Notes: generated from the letters alone by a model not told the origin. 64,000 nucleotides of DNA from an uncultured Massilia sp. (GCA_946481275.1 CAMLMV010000003.1:179556-243555); one strand, 5' to 3'. Counted from the first letter of the stretch, positions 45,039-54,581 are shown. Program-made: numbers and translations.

Positions 45039-45782
45039 ATGATCGACGACACCACCATCCAGGCCATCGACACCATCGGCATGCAGGCCGTCGAGGCGAT
45101 CTTCGACGCGCTCGGCGACGTCGCATTCTTCGTCAAGGACCGGGACGGACGCTATGTGAGCATCAACCGCACGATGGTGCGGCGCTGCGGAGTTCGGCAC
45201 AAGAAGGATGTGCTCGGCAAGACGGCGCTGGAACTGTTCCCGCGCGCGCTGGCCGAGACGTATCTCGCACAGGACCGGCAGGTCATCGCCAGCGGCACGG
45301 CGATCGACAAGCAGCTCGAGCTGCACATCTACCCCGGCCGCAGCCGCGGGTGGTGCATCACCAAGAAGATTCCGCTGTTCGGCAAGGATGGCGGCGTGGT
45401 CGGTCTGATCGGCACGTCGCAAGACCTCGGCCTGCTCGACGACCTGCACCCGGCGTACCGGCAGATCGCCCGGATCGCGCAGCACATCAGCGAGAACTAT
45501 CGGGACAATATCTCGCTCAAGGCGCTGGCGGAGGAAGCGGGGTTGTCGCTGTCGCGGGTGGAGCGGCTGTTCCAGAAAGTGTTCCAGCACTCGCCGCGGC
45601 AGCTGCTCGTGCAATGCCGGCTGACGGCCGCGCGCACCCTGATCGAGCAGAATCCGGGTGCGAAGATCGCGGAGATCGCGTACGAGTGCGGCTACACGGA
45701 CCACAGCGCGTTCAGCCGCCAGTTCAAATCGTACGTGGGCATGAGCCCGAGCGCTTATGGGCTGCAGATGGGCTGCAGATGA
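45039..45782 (+). CDS. AraC-family regulator with N-terminal PAS sensor, likely for hydroxyproline genes
   Basis: A 247-residue regulator from ATG 45039, preceded by TGGAGGACACC. Residues ~20-130 form a PAS domain (DVAFFVKDRDGRYVSINRT, KIPLFGKDGGVVGLIGTSQD). Residues ~150-247 hold the double helix-turn-helix of AraC proteins (AEEAGLSLSRVERLFQKVF, then IAEIAYECGYTDHSAFSRQF). It is divergent from the deaminase operon and converges on the epimerase gene, so it sits in the middle of the cluster. The PAS domain may bind hydroxyproline or a keto product directly. Confidence 0.88.
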   Translation: MIDDTTIQAIDTIGMQAVEAIFDALGDVAFFVKDRDGRYVSINRTMVRRCGVRHKKDVLGKTALELFPRALAETYLAQDRQVIASGTAIDKQLELHIYPGRSRGWCITKKIPLFGKDGGVVGLIGTSQDLGLLDDLHPAYRQIARIAQHISENYRDNISLKALAEEAGLSLSRVERLFQKVFQHSPRQLLVQCRLTAARTLIEQNPGAKIAEIAYECGYTDHSAFSRQFKSYVGMSPSAYGLQMGCR

Positions 45783-45789
45783 AACAGTC

Positions 45790-46722
45790 CTAGGCCGGGA
45801 TGCCCCACACGAACGGATCGCCGTCGTCGAACAGCAAGGTGGACTCGGCGCTGACCCAGGCCGTGCCGCGGATCGTCGGCGCGACGGTATCGCCCGCGCG
45901 CCGGTAGCTGCCTTCGAACACGCTGCCGATGATGCTCTCCTGGCGCCAGACGGCGCCTTGTTCCAGCTTGCCGTCCGCGGCCAGGCAAGCCAGTTTCGCG
46001 CTCGTGCCCGTGCCGCAGGGCGAGCGGTCGTACGCTTTGCCGGGGCACAGTACGAAGTTGCGGCTGTCCGCGATGAGCGATGGGGCGAACAGTTCCACGT
46101 GGTCGATCGGCGCGCCGCCATCGCCGGTGATGCCTTGTGCGGCCAGTGCGGCCATGACGGCTTGCGCAAACGCGGTCAGCGCGGGGATGTTGGCCGGGAC
46201 GATGTCGAACGCATGGTGCTTGATGAGGAAGAACCAGTTGCCGCCCCACGCCACGTCGCCGCGCACGGCGCCATGGCCCGCGACATCGACGTGGACGTCC
46301 TTGCGCGTCCGGTACGACGGCACGTTGTCGATGCTCACGGAACCGTCCTCGTGCAGCTCGGCCGTCACGACGCCGACGGGCGTATCGATGCGGTGGCGTC
46401 CGGCCTTGATGCGGCCGAGATGGGCCAGCGACACGACGAGGCCGATCGTGCCGTGCCCGCACATGCCGAGGTAGCCCACATTATTGAAAAAGATGACGCC
46501 CGCCGCGCAGTCCGGCGCATGCGGCTCGCACAGCAGCGCGCCCACGAGGACGTCCGAACCGCGCGGTTCGCATACGGTGCCCGTGCGGATGTGGTCGTGC
46601 CCGGCGCGCATGCGCGCGAGCCGTTCGGACAGGGGGCCGTCGCCAAGATCCGGGCCGCCGTCCACGATGAGCCGGGTCGGCTCGCCGCCCGTATGGGAGT
46701 CGATGATCGAGATTTTTTTCAT
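45790..46722 (-). CDS. 4-hydroxyproline 2-epimerase (proline racemase superfamily)
   Basis: A 310-residue epimerase: [20 protein letters not shown] start, first catalytic Cys in [14 protein letters not shown], second in [16 protein letters not shown]. The Cys-Cys pair separates true epimerases from the Thr-containing dehydratase paralogues. It converts trans-4-hydroxy-L-proline to cis-4-hydroxy-D-proline, opening the pathway served by the dehydrogenase and deaminase genes. Transcribed separately from them, converging on the AraC gene (7-base gap). Confidence 0.92.
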   Translation of the reverse strand: MKKISIIDSHTGGEPTRLIVDGGPDLGDGPLSERLARMRAGHDHIRTGTVCEPRGSDVLVGALLCEPHAPDCAAGVIFFNNVGYLGMCGHGTIGLVVSLAHLGRIKAGRHRIDTPVGVVTAELHEDGSVSIDNVPSYRTRKDVHVDVAGHGAVRGDVAWGGNWFFLIKHHAFDIVPANIPALTAFAQAVMAALAAQGITGDGGAPIDHVELFAPSLIADSRNFVLCPGKAYDRSPCGTGTSAKLACLAADGKLEQGAVWRQESIIGSVFEGSYRRAGDTVAPTIRGTAWVSAESTLLFDDGDPFVWGIPA

Positions 46723-46931
46723 GGGTTCAAGGCTAAACCCGGGCCGCGGGCAGGTCTTGTTGTTTTTCCGCGTATTGATGAGGGAAAGCGGCACACCGTT
46801 CGGAGCACAGTCGCGCGGTCGTGACAATCTGCAAGAATCCAATAAAAATTTCCCAATATCATAAAACGTTGCCGCTTCGATAGACGTTAAAAATCAATGT
46901 GTTACGGATAAATAACTAGGGAAATCACAAA

Positions 46932-48281
46932 ATGAATCCGATCTCATCCGGCTCCACCACCGACCATGCCAACAACGCCGATAAACTGTTCCTCGCCGTC
47001 CTGTGGGCGCTCTTCGCCACGTCGCTGGCGCTGGGCGCCGTGTACGACTCGCTGGTGCTGGCGCTCGCCGCCGGCCTGCCGCTTGCCCTCGTGCCGAGTG
47101 GTTTGATCGCGGCCGCGCCGGGCCGGCTCGCCGCGCGGCTGTCCGTGGCCGTCGCCTTGATGCTGTTCTGCGCCCTGAACATCCACCAGGCGCACGGCAT
47201 GACGGAGCTGCATTTCGGGATCTTCGTCCTGCTCGCCTTCCTCGTCTGTTACCAGGACTGGCGCGTGATCGTCGCCGCCGCCGCCACGGCCGCCGTCCAC
47301 CACCTCACGTTCAACTACCTGCAGGCGTGGGGTTATCCGACCATGTGCTTCACGCATCCCGGCATCGGCATCGTGCTGCTGCATGCCGTGTACGTCGTCG
47401 TCGAGGCGGCCGTGCTGTCGTACCTGGCGGTCCGCCTGCAGCGCGAGACGACGGCCGTCGCGGCCAGCGCCGCCACCTTGCGCGACACCTTGCGGGCGAT
47501 GCGCAGCAGCGCGGACCAGGTGGCGCGCGACATGGACCTGATCACGCAGACGTCCGGCGCGGTGGCGGCGGGCAGCGCCGACCTGTCCGAGCGGGCCGCG
47601 GCGCAGGCCATGCGGCTGGAACAGGCGGCCGTCGCGGCGGATCACCTGACGGCAACCGTCAAGCGCAACGTCGATCACGCGGCGCTGGCCGACGAACTGG
47701 TCGCGTCGGCGTCCGCGCTGGCCGTGAAGGGCGGCGACGTGGTCGCGGACGTCGTGCAGACGATGGAGGCTATCCGTTCCAGCTCGCGCGAAGTGCAGGA
47801 CATCGTCAATGTCATCGACGGCATCGCCTTCCAGACGAACATCCTGGCCCTCAACGCGGCCGTCGAAGCGGCGCGCGCGGGCGAGCAGGGACGCGGCTTC
47901 GCCGTCGTGGCGGGCGAAGTGCGGAGTCTCGCCCAGCGCAGCGCGCAGGCGGCCAGGGAAGTCCGGCAGCTGATCGGCGATTCCGTCGTGCGCGTGGACG
48001 CGGGCGGCCGGCTCGTGGACGAAGCGGGGCAGGCGATGCACCAGATCGTCGGCTCGGTCCAGCGCGTGGCCGACATCATGACCGCCATCTCGGGCGCGAG
48101 CCAGGAACAGCGCGACGGCATCGAACAGGTGCGCGCGTCGATCCGCGAGATCGAACAGACGACGCGGCAGACGGCCGAACTGGTCGAGCAGAGCGCCGAT
48201 GCGGCCGGGACGATGTGCGCGCACGCGTCGTCGGTGGCACAGGCGGTCGGCACGCTGCGGCAACCGGAAGTCTTCGCGTAG
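46932..48281 (+). CDS. Methyl-accepting chemotaxis protein with six-helix membrane domain
   Basis: A 449-residue MCP. Residues ~15-180 hold about six hydrophobic helices with almost no periplasmic domain ([33 protein letters not shown]). There is no recognisable HAMP. The cytoplasmic hairpin tip [20 protein letters not shown] and AAEAARAG-type sequence are fully conserved ([20 protein letters not shown]). Such transducers probably sense membrane state, redox or an internal signal rather than a periplasmic ligand. The AT-rich 209-base region before it holds the promoter. Confidence 0.92.
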   Translation: MNPISSGSTTDHANNADKLFLAVLWALFATSLALGAVYDSLVLALAAGLPLALVPSGLIAAAPGRLAARLSVAVALMLFCALNIHQAHGMTELHFGIFVLLAFLVCYQDWRVIVAAAATAAVHHLTFNYLQAWGYPTMCFTHPGIGIVLLHAVYVVVEAAVLSYLAVRLQRETTAVAASAATLRDTLRAMRSSADQVARDMDLITQTSGAVAAGSADLSERAAAQAMRLEQAAVAADHLTATVKRNVDHAALADELVASASALAVKGGDVVADVVQTMEAIRSSSREVQDIVNVIDGIAFQTNILALNAAVEAARAGEQGRGFAVVAGEVRSLAQRSAQAAREVRQLIGDSVVRVDAGGRLVDEAGQAMHQIVGSVQRVADIMTAISGASQEQRDGIEQVRASIREIEQTTRQTAELVEQSADAAGTMCAHASSVAQAVGTLRQPEVFA

Positions 48282-48350
48282 TGGAAAAGCGCGCATTTTC
48301 GCGCCCCCCGCGCTGCTAGACTCACCGGGTCAGCATTCGAGGGGGCCGCG

Positions 48351-49082
48351 ATGAGCGCATACCGAGCCAGCAACGTCGTGTCCTTGCACGGCGATCCGAT
48401 CTATCACCACACGGAGAGCACGCCGTGGGCGCCGCCGCAGGGCGAGATCTGCCTGCAGCAGATTTCGGACCACATCGACCGGCACCTCGGGCCCGTCGAC
48501 TGCGTGTTCCACGAACTGGTGTCCGACACGGTCCACATCGACGTCCACATCGTCAAGCCAACGGACGAGTATCCCTTCATCCGGCTGGTCACGTCCGGCA
48601 TGAGCGACCTGCCGATGTCGACGCCGCCGGGCGCCGACGTCCCGCGCCACGCGGAGTTGATGATCACCCTGCCGCCGGACTGGAAGCTCGACAAGGAATC
48701 GTTCGAGGACGAGCGCTGGTACTGGCCCGTCCGGCTGATCAAGACGCTCGCCCGGCTGCCGCACAAGTACGGGACCTGGCTGGGCTGGGGGCATACGGTG
48801 CCGAATGGCGACCCCGCGGAGCCGTACGCGGCGGACGTCCGCTTCGACGGCTGCATCCTGCTGCCGTCCATCAGCGTGCCGGATGAATTCCACCGGCTGC
48901 GCATCGACGGCGACAAGGAGATCGCGTTCTTCGCGATCGTACCGCTCTACAAGGAGGAACTGGCGTTGAAGCTGCGCGCCGGGGCCGAGACACTGCTGGA
49001 GCGCTTCGACAAGAAGAAGATCGGCGACATGATCGATGCGCGCCGCCCGAACGCGGGCAAGAAGCTGTTCGGCTTCCTGTGA
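48351..49082 (+). CDS. Suppressor-of-fused (SUFU) domain protein
   Basis: A 243-residue cytosolic protein of the bacterial SUFU family: VHIDVHIVKPTDEYPFIRLV, LVTSGMSDLPMSTPPG, RHAELMITLPPDWKL and FFAIVPLYKEELALKL are the family's recurring motifs. ATG 48351 follows GAGGGGGCCGCG. Members often occur in polymorphic-toxin immunity settings, but no toxin gene is adjacent, so the role here is unknown. It directly abuts the convergent nitrilase-family gene with no space for a terminator. Confidence 0.85.
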   Translation: MSAYRASNVVSLHGDPIYHHTESTPWAPPQGEICLQQISDHIDRHLGPVDCVFHELVSDTVHIDVHIVKPTDEYPFIRLVTSGMSDLPMSTPPGADVPRHAELMITLPPDWKLDKESFEDERWYWPVRLIKTLARLPHKYGTWLGWGHTVPNGDPAEPYAADVRFDGCILLPSISVPDEFHRLRIDGDKEIAFFAIVPLYKEELALKLRAGAETLLERFDKKKIGDMIDARRPNAGKKLFGFL

Positions 49083-49817
49083 TCAGGCCACCCAACCGTC
49101 GGCGCCCGCCCTGACGACGAGCAGGCAGTCGCCCGGCCCGGGCGTCGCCGCGACCAGCCGGCCCTCTTCATCCCAGAACGCGCTGCGTCCAACCGGCGTC
49201 CAGCCGCCCGTCGGACCGCCGTGGTTCGCGAGCAGGACGGCCATGTGGTGGCGCTGCGCATAACCCTGCAGCAGGTCGCTGTCGACCGGATACCCGGTCT
49301 CGCCGACCAGGGCGCTCGCGGCGTAGATGCGCGCGCCCGCGGACGCCGCGGCGGCCGCATGCGCGGGCTGGCAGAAGTCCGCGCAGATCGCCAGCGCCAC
49401 CGGCATGCCGGCGGCGTCGAGCAGCGGCCCGCCGGTGCCCGCGCTGAAATACTGTTCCTCGCCCGTGTGCAGGTGCCGCTTCGTCTGCACGGTCGAGGTG
49501 CCGTCCGGGTGCAGGATGAAGGCGGCGATGCAGGGCTTTTCCGTGCTGCCGGACCGCAGCGGCAGGCCGGCGATGACCGTCATCCCGGTTTCCCGCGCAC
49601 GCGCACGCAACGGCGCGATGCAGTCGGTGTCCGCCGCCTGTGCAAGACGGCCGGCCAGCGTCGGCTCATAGCCCGTCAGCGACAGTTCGGGGAAGACGAG
49701 GATGTTCACGCCTTGCCGGTGCGCGGCATCGATGATGTCCAGGTGCCGGCCGGCGTTGGCGGCGATGTCGCCCGCCACGGCGGTGTATTGGGCGGCGGCG
49801 AGTACGGGGCCGGTCAT
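49083..49817 (-). CDS. Carbon-nitrogen hydrolase (nitrilase superfamily)
   Basis: A 244-residue amidase with the Glu-Lys-Cys triad: [15 protein letters not shown] (Glu), [14 protein letters not shown] (Lys) and [15 protein letters not shown] (Cys). Start ATG 49817 overlaps the YaiI stop, and YaiI lies 2 bases from the GntR gene, so all three form one operon. Substrate cannot be inferred. Confidence 0.87.
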   Translation of the reverse strand: MTGPVLAAAQYTAVAGDIAANAGRHLDIIDAAHRQGVNILVFPELSLTGYEPTLAGRLAQAADTDCIAPLRARARETGMTVIAGLPLRSGSTEKPCIAAFILHPDGTSTVQTKRHLHTGEEQYFSAGTGGPLLDAAGMPVALAICADFCQPAHAAAAASAGARIYAASALVGETGYPVDSDLLQGYAQRHHMAVLLANHGGPTGGWTPVGRSAFWDEEGRLVAATPGPGDCLLVVRAGADGWVA

Positions 49818-50269
49818 GGCTTGTGCTGGCGCTTCGCGAGTTCGCGGTCGAGCGCATTCGCGAACCGCTGCCGGTCCGCCTGGCTGAACGCGCTCGGCCC
49901 GCCCGTGTCGACGCCGCTCGAGCGTAGTTCGTCCATGAAGGCGCGCATCGTCAGCTGCTGTGCGATGGTGTCCCTGGTGTACCACTCGCCGCGCGGATTG
50001 AGGGGCATGCCGCCCTTGTCCAGCACGAGGGCGGCGAGGGGAATGTCGCCCGTCACGACGATGTCGCCGGGCTGCACGCGCGCGACGATTTCCGCGTCGG
50101 CGGCGTCCGCGCCGGCAGGCACCTGCAGCGCGCGGATGAAGCGCGAGCCGGGCACGCGGATCAACTGGTTGGCCACGAGCGTGACGTTCAGCTGCACACG
50201 GTCGGCCACGCGGAACAGGATGTCCTTGATGACGGCCGGGCAGGCGTCGGCGTCGACCCAGATCTCCAT
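49814..50269 (-). CDS. YaiI/YqxD family protein (DUF188)
   Basis: A 151-residue protein: [18 protein letters not shown] start, [20 protein letters not shown] and [20 protein letters not shown], all typical of DUF188, a PIN-like fold with conserved Asp residues at VDADACP and TGDIPLA that may be an RNase. ATG 50269 lies 2 bases after the GntR stop. Confidence 0.92.
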   Translation of the reverse strand: MEIWVDADACPAVIKDILFRVADRVQLNVTLVANQLIRVPGSRFIRALQVPAGADAADAEIVARVQPGDIVVTGDIPLAALVLDKGGMPLNPRGEWYTRDTIAQQLTMRAFMDELRSSGVDTGGPSAFSQADRQRFANALDRELAKRQHKP

Positions 50270-50271
50270 GC

Positions 50272-50970
50272 TCACCCGCGTGAGAAGGTGCGGGTGACGC
50301 GGTCGAGGTGCGCGCGCATGGCCGAGCGGGCGCCGGCCACGTCGTGCGAGGCGATGGCGGCCAGGATCGCGCGGTGGTCGAGGAGCGTCAGCTGGCGCAA
50401 TTCCTCGGTCTGGAAGTGCTCCGTCAGCTTGTGCCACAGGCTGCCACGCTGCGCCCACAGGTATTCGATCACGCCGACGAGGGCGCTGTTGCCGGCCGCG
50501 CGCGCGATCGCGAGGTGGAAGTTGCGGTCGGCCGATTCGTTCTCGCCCAGGTTGTCCTGGTTCTGCTCCATCTGTTCGACGGCGACGAGGATCGCATCGA
50601 CGGCCGCCGGCGTCGCGTTCTTCGCGGCCAGCGCCGCGACCTCGACCTCGATCATGCGGCGCGCGGCCAGCACCTCGAACGGACCGGGACCGGCCGCCGG
50701 CCGCGTCGTCTTCGGCGCCGCCTGTTCGCTGACGTACACGCCGGAGCCGCCGCGCACCTCGACGACGCCGCCCAATTCCAGCGCGATCAGCGCTTCGCGC
50801 AGCGACGTGCGCGAGACGCCCAGCTTCGTGGCCAGGTCGCGCTCGGCGGGCAGGCGTTCGCCCGGCCTGATGTTCTCTTCGCGGATCAACGCTTCGATCC
50901 GGCTCGACACCACGCGATACAGTCGCGGCTCGCTCGCAATCGCATCGGGTGGCGCGGGCATTTTTCTCAT
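50272..50970 (-). CDS. GntR-family (FCD) regulator, likely controlling the pectin locus
   Basis: A 232-residue regulator. I start at MRKMPAPPD (50970); the frame opens further to 51006, but that point is where the predicted transcript begins. The winged helix is at ~20-85 ([39 protein letters not shown]). The FCD domain has [26 protein letters not shown] and [10 protein letters not shown] with the metal-type Asp/His residues. Its own promoter has the same operator layout as the two pectin operons 11-15 kb away. ExuR/UxuR-like regulators of uronate use belong to this family. Probable ligand: a galacturonate-derived sugar acid. Confidence 0.87.
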   Translation of the reverse strand: MRKMPAPPDAIASEPRLYRVVSSRIEALIREENIRPGERLPAERDLATKLGVSRTSLREALIALELGGVVEVRGGSGVYVSEQAAPKTTRPAAGPGPFEVLAARRMIEVEVAALAAKNATPAAVDAILVAVEQMEQNQDNLGENESADRNFHLAIARAAGNSALVGVIEYLWAQRGSLWHKLTEHFQTEELRQLTLLDHRAILAAIASHDVAGARSAMRAHLDRVTRTFSRG

Positions 50971-51012
50971 TGTTTCAGTCCAGGAAAAAGTGGAGGCGAT
51001 TGCCAAGATCGC

Positions 51013-51053
51013 ATCTTAGTTTGGTCGGGATAATGTTGCAAGTGGTCAGACCA
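51013..51053 (-). promoter_or_regulatory. Autoregulated promoter of the GntR gene
   Basis: On the minus strand: -35 TTGCAA (51041-51036), 17-base spacer, -10 TAAGAT (51018-51013). The spacer holds TGGTCGGGATA (51022-51032), a left half-site in exactly the position of the full palindromes at the other two promoters. A perfect TGGTCAGACCA lies just upstream of the -35 (51043-51053). Confidence 0.72.
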
Positions 51054-51192
51054 AAACGGTCATTTGGGCTGACTGCGTTAGTGGTTTTGCCGCGCGCTGA
51101 ACTTTATTCGGTCAAGGTTGGAGTCGACGCCGTTCCGGCGCTGTGCATACGCATGTACAATTGAAAATATTGCCGAGCCGACCAATCGAACC

Positions 51193-52509
51193 ATGACGAC
51201 CGCTTACCCGAGCCTGAGCCACGCCCAGCGCATTCCGCTGGCCGCCGAAATCCATTCCCGTCCCTTCCTCCGGCTGGAAGCGCCCGAAGCCATCACCCAC
51301 CTGGCCGTGTACCGCGCCAGCGAGTCCGGATCGCGCAGCGAGCATGGTCCCAACCAGCATGCGCTGCTCGCCGCGCTGTGCGGGCACTTCGGCGTTGCGG
51401 CGCCGAACGTGACGGCCAATCACTTCTATCACGACTTCGGCCGCTTCCGCCTCAAGTGGGAACGGCACACGGAGTTCGCGACCTACACGTTCACGGAGAA
51501 GATCGCGCCGGGGCTGCCGATTGCCGAGGCGTTCGCGCGCATGCCGCTCGCGCACCTGCCGCAGTCGTGGATCCTCGGCCTGCACGGCCGCCTGATGTCG
51601 GCCGCGCACGTGCTGCTGGAGCGCGGCGCCGCCGATCCGGCCGCGCTGCAGGACGGCTTCGCCAGCAATAACCTGGTCGGCTCGCGCGTCATGCAGGGCG
51701 GGGAAGTCTGGACGGATTTCGCGATCCAGTCCGACGGCTTTTCGCGCTTCGTGCTGCGCGACGTCGAGATGCGCGCGCAGCAGGCCGGCCGCCTCGCGCA
51801 GCGCGTGCTGGAGATCGACACGTACCGGATGATGGCGCTGCTCGGCCTGCCGGCCGCGCGCACGGTGTCCAATGCACTGGACGACATCGAGGCCGAACTG
51901 GCCACGCTCGCCGAACGCATGGTTGCGGGCGAGGCCGTCGCGGGCGACCAGGACCTGCTGGCACAGATCACGAAGCTGGCGGCGCGCCTGGAAAAGCTCT
52001 CGCTCGACAACGGTTACCGCTTTTCCGCGTCGAAGGCGTACTACCGCCTCGTGAAGGCCCGCATCGAGGAATTGCGCGAGGCGCGCATCGAAGGCGTGCC
52101 GACCGTCGAGGAATTCATGGACCGCCGCCTCACGCCCGCGATGAACACATGCGAATCCACGGGCGCGCGCCAGGAAGCGCTCGCGCGCCGCATCGCCAAC
52201 GTCAACGACCTGCTGCGCACGCGCGTCTCCATCGTCCAGGAAAACCAGAACCGGCAAATCCTGCAATCGATGGACCGCCGCGCCGCCCAGCAGCTGCGCC
52301 TGCAGCAGGCCGTCGAGGGCCTGTCGGTGGCCGCCATCTCGTACTATGTCGTGGGTCTGCTCGGCTACGCGGGCAAGGGATTGAAGAGCCTTGGCATGCC
52401 GGTCAATCCTGACATGCTCACGGGCGCGCTGGTGCCCGTCGTCGCGGGCCTCGTCTGGCTGAGCCTGCGCCGCATGCACAGGCAGATGCACAAACGTTCG
52501 CACGGGTGA
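51193..52509 (+). CDS. DUF3422 membrane protein
   Basis: A 438-residue protein of the DUF3422 family: HSRPFLRLEAPEAITHLAV start, NHFYHDFGRFRLKWERHTEF and GFSRFVLRDVEMRAQQAGR. Long helical middle, then two hydrophobic helices at ~380-425 (LSVAAISYYVVGLLGYAGKG, MLTGALVPVVAGLVWLSL). It looks somewhat like a CorA-type stalk with two membrane helices but lacks GMN. I start at ATG 51193 (MTTAYPSLSHAQR); the frame extends upstream without family sequence. Function unknown. Confidence 0.85.
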   Translation: MTTAYPSLSHAQRIPLAAEIHSRPFLRLEAPEAITHLAVYRASESGSRSEHGPNQHALLAALCGHFGVAAPNVTANHFYHDFGRFRLKWERHTEFATYTFTEKIAPGLPIAEAFARMPLAHLPQSWILGLHGRLMSAAHVLLERGAADPAALQDGFASNNLVGSRVMQGGEVWTDFAIQSDGFSRFVLRDVEMRAQQAGRLAQRVLEIDTYRMMALLGLPAARTVSNALDDIEAELATLAERMVAGEAVAGDQDLLAQITKLAARLEKLSLDNGYRFSASKAYYRLVKARIEELREARIEGVPTVEEFMDRRLTPAMNTCESTGARQEALARRIANVNDLLRTRVSIVQENQNRQILQSMDRRAAQQLRLQQAVEGLSVAAISYYVVGLLGYAGKGLKSLGMPVNPDMLTGALVPVVAGLVWLSLRRMHRQMHKRSHG

Positions 52510-52511
52510 CC

Positions 52512-53393
52512 ATGCCGATCGCTCCCGATCCGTCATTGGCGTTGGGCGCACTGGCGCTGGCCGTACTCACGTTGTGGATCCCGGCGCCGGCCGTGCGCGG
52601 GAACCGCGACTGGGCCTGGTGCGTCGGGTTGCTGGTCGCATGCGTGGCCGGTCTCGCGATGAAGATGCTCGACTGGCGCGGCGTCGCCGTCACCGCGGTC
52701 TGTCTAGCGCTGGCGCTCGGCGCGCGCACGAGCGACCGGGCCTGGCTCCGCATCCCGCTGCTCGTGCTGACAGGCCTGTGTGCGCTGCTGCTGGCGCTGC
52801 ACCGGCTGCCCGGGTTCCACAATCCGCTGCTGGTCGACCACGTGCAGGTATCCGCGGGCGCGCCGCCGTTCACGCTGTACGCGAACTTCGACAAGGCCAT
52901 CGCCGGCATCGTGCTGATGGGGGTGTTCTGTGCACCGATCCGCGCGCGTGCCGACTGGCTGCCCATGCTGCGCCGCACTCTGCCCGTGCTGGCGGCGACG
53001 CCCGTCGTCGTACTCGGCGCGGGCGTGCTGCTTGGCGTGGTTCGGCCGGACGTCAAATGGCTGCCGTGGACATCCTGGTTCCTCGTCAATAATCTGCTGA
53101 TCACCTGCGTGACCGAGGAGGCATTCTTCCGCGGCTTCCTGCTGGGCGGACTGGCGCGCGGCATGGAGGGAAGACGCTACGGCGTGGCCGTCGCGGTCAT
53201 CGTTTCGACGTTGCTGTTCGGGCTCGCGCACGCGGCCGGCGGCCCGATGCTTGTGGCCTTTGCCACGCTGGCGGGCTTCGGCTACGCCGCCGCGTACCTG
53301 CGTTCGGGACGCATCGAGGGCGCGATCCTCACGCACTTCGCGCTGAACGCCGTCCACTTCGTCGCGTTCACGTATCCGGCCCTCGTGCGCTGA
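52512..53393 (+). CDS. CPBP-family intramembrane metalloprotease
   Basis: A 293-residue membrane protein with about eight hydrophobic segments and the CPBP motifs TEEAFFRGFLLGGL, LLFGLAHAAGG and THFALNAVHFVAF. It differs from the CPBP protein at 13.5 kb and is native in composition. A GTG at 52506 overlapping the DUF3422 stop is an alternative start. It is co-transcribed with DUF3422. Substrate unknown. Confidence 0.87.
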   Translation: MPIAPDPSLALGALALAVLTLWIPAPAVRGNRDWAWCVGLLVACVAGLAMKMLDWRGVAVTAVCLALALGARTSDRAWLRIPLLVLTGLCALLLALHRLPGFHNPLLVDHVQVSAGAPPFTLYANFDKAIAGIVLMGVFCAPIRARADWLPMLRRTLPVLAATPVVVLGAGVLLGVVRPDVKWLPWTSWFLVNNLLITCVTEEAFFRGFLLGGLARGMEGRRYGVAVAVIVSTLLFGLAHAAGGPMLVAFATLAGFGYAAAYLRSGRIEGAILTHFALNAVHFVAFTYPALVR

Positions 53394-53452
53394 GCCGCAT
53401 TGCAGCTCCTGCGTGACAGCGTACCGTGCGTGCGCGGCGCCGGGGCTACACG

Positions 53453-53479
53453 CACCGCCGCCACTGGCGGCCGGCGGTG
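53453..53479 (+). terminator. GC-rich hairpin after the CPBP gene
   Basis: CACCGCC (53453-53459) pairs with GGCGGTG (53473-53479), with a further GCC/GGC inside. No T-run follows. It could be a Rho-assisted stop or processing hairpin between the CPBP and TauE genes. Confidence 0.3.
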
Positions 53480-53565
53480 TAAGATGAGCTTCCGCGCGCT
53501 CATCTTCACGCCATGCCGACACCACGCCCATCCATCGCCACCGAACGTCAATATGGAGCGGCAGC

Positions 53566-54309
53566 ATGATGCTGCTGCTCGTCTTCCTGGCCGGGCTGTG
53601 GGCCGGCGTGCAGAACGCGCTGGCGGGCGGCGGTTCGTTCGTCACCTTGCCCGCGCTGATCGTCTCCGGCATGTCGCCGCTCGCCGCCAACATCACGTCG
53701 ACCGTCGCGCTGTTCCCCGCGCAGATCACGTCCGGATACGCCGGCCGCAAGCTGGTGAGCGGCGCGGGCGGCCTGCCGTTCCGGGCGCTGTTCGTGCTGA
53801 GCATCGCCGGCGGCGCGGCGGGCGGGCTGCTGTTGCTGCACACGTCGCCCGCCGTGTTCGCGCGGCTCGTGCCGTGGCTCGTGCTGTTCGCGACGGCCGT
53901 GTTCACGTGGGGGAGCTTCTTGCGCAAGCCCGGTGCGGCCGGCGCCGTGCACCTGGGCCCCGTCGCGACGGCGTGCGCGCAATTCCTGATCGCCGTCTAC
54001 GGCGGTTATTTCGGTGGCGGCATCGGCATCCTGATGCTGGCCGCGCTGACGATGGCGGGTCTCGCCGCGCGCAACGCGGGCGCCACGAAAAATGTGCTGG
54101 CCGGCGTGATGAATGCGTCGGCGGTCGTCCTGTTCCTGACGTCGCCCGACCTGCACTGGCTGCAGTGCGGCGTGCTGGCGGCGGGGGCCATCATCGGCGG
54201 CTTGCTGGGCGCGTGGGCGCTGCACCGCGTCAACGAGAAGGCGCTGCGCATCGCCATCGTCTGCATCGGCATTGCACTCACCATCGGTCTGTTCCTGAAA
54301 CCCATCTGA
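53566..54309 (+). CDS. TauE/SafE family sulfite or organic-anion exporter
   Basis: A 247-residue protein with about eight hydrophobic helices in two related halves: GVQNALAGGGSFVTLPALIV and YGGYFGGGIGILMLAALTMA are the repeated TauE signatures, each followed by the NxTST/NAGATKN-type element (ANITSTVALFP, NAGATKNVLAGVMN). A GTG- and ATG-rich start region makes 53566 or the next Met equally likely. No sulfur-metabolism neighbour is visible, so the substrate is unknown. Confidence 0.88.
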   Translation: MMLLLVFLAGLWAGVQNALAGGGSFVTLPALIVSGMSPLAANITSTVALFPAQITSGYAGRKLVSGAGGLPFRALFVLSIAGGAAGGLLLLHTSPAVFARLVPWLVLFATAVFTWGSFLRKPGAAGAVHLGPVATACAQFLIAVYGGYFGGGIGILMLAALTMAGLAARNAGATKNVLAGVMNASAVVLFLTSPDLHWLQCGVLAAGAIIGGLLGAWALHRVNEKALRIAIVCIGIALTIGLFLKPI

Positions 54310-54396
54310 AGCGCGCTGGACACGCCCGCCGGCTTGGTCTACATTGGAATCATGCGGTATCGCCATGAATGATTCCGCCAGGAAGGTAGGTGCGCC

Positions 54397-54576
54397 ATGC
54401 TGGATTTACTGTACGGCCTCGAACCGGATCTCGCGTTGCACGCGATCGTGCTGGCATTCGGTTGCGCGACGTTTTTCCTGATCCTGTTGTGGCGGCGTTG
54501 CCCCAACTGCACGTGGCAGGAGTGGTCCAGCGAACTTCTGGGTCGCGACGACAACGACGACGCGGCGCAGCAGTGA
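54397..54576 (+). CDS. Small membrane protein with CPNC motif, unknown function
   Basis: A 59-residue frame. MLDLLYGLEPDLALHAIVLA leads into one membrane helix (VLAFGCATFFLILLW), then a basic stop-transfer RR, CPNCTWQEW and an acidic tail ending AAQQ. Codon third positions are strongly GC, as in the flanking genes, and GGAAGGTAGG lies upstream of ATG 54397. It fills the gap between TauE and the convergent kinase gene, ending 5 bases from that stop. No family recognised. Confidence 0.5.
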   Translation: MLDLLYGLEPDLALHAIVLAFGCATFFLILLWRRCPNCTWQEWSSELLGRDDNDDAAQQ

Positions 54577-54581
54577 TCGTG

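Noticed and set aside
46840..46931. Possible flagellar sigma-28 promoter (TAAA ... CGATAGA) before the MCP gene
   Set aside because: The spacing between the two halves is about 11 bases instead of about 15, so the match is not convincing.
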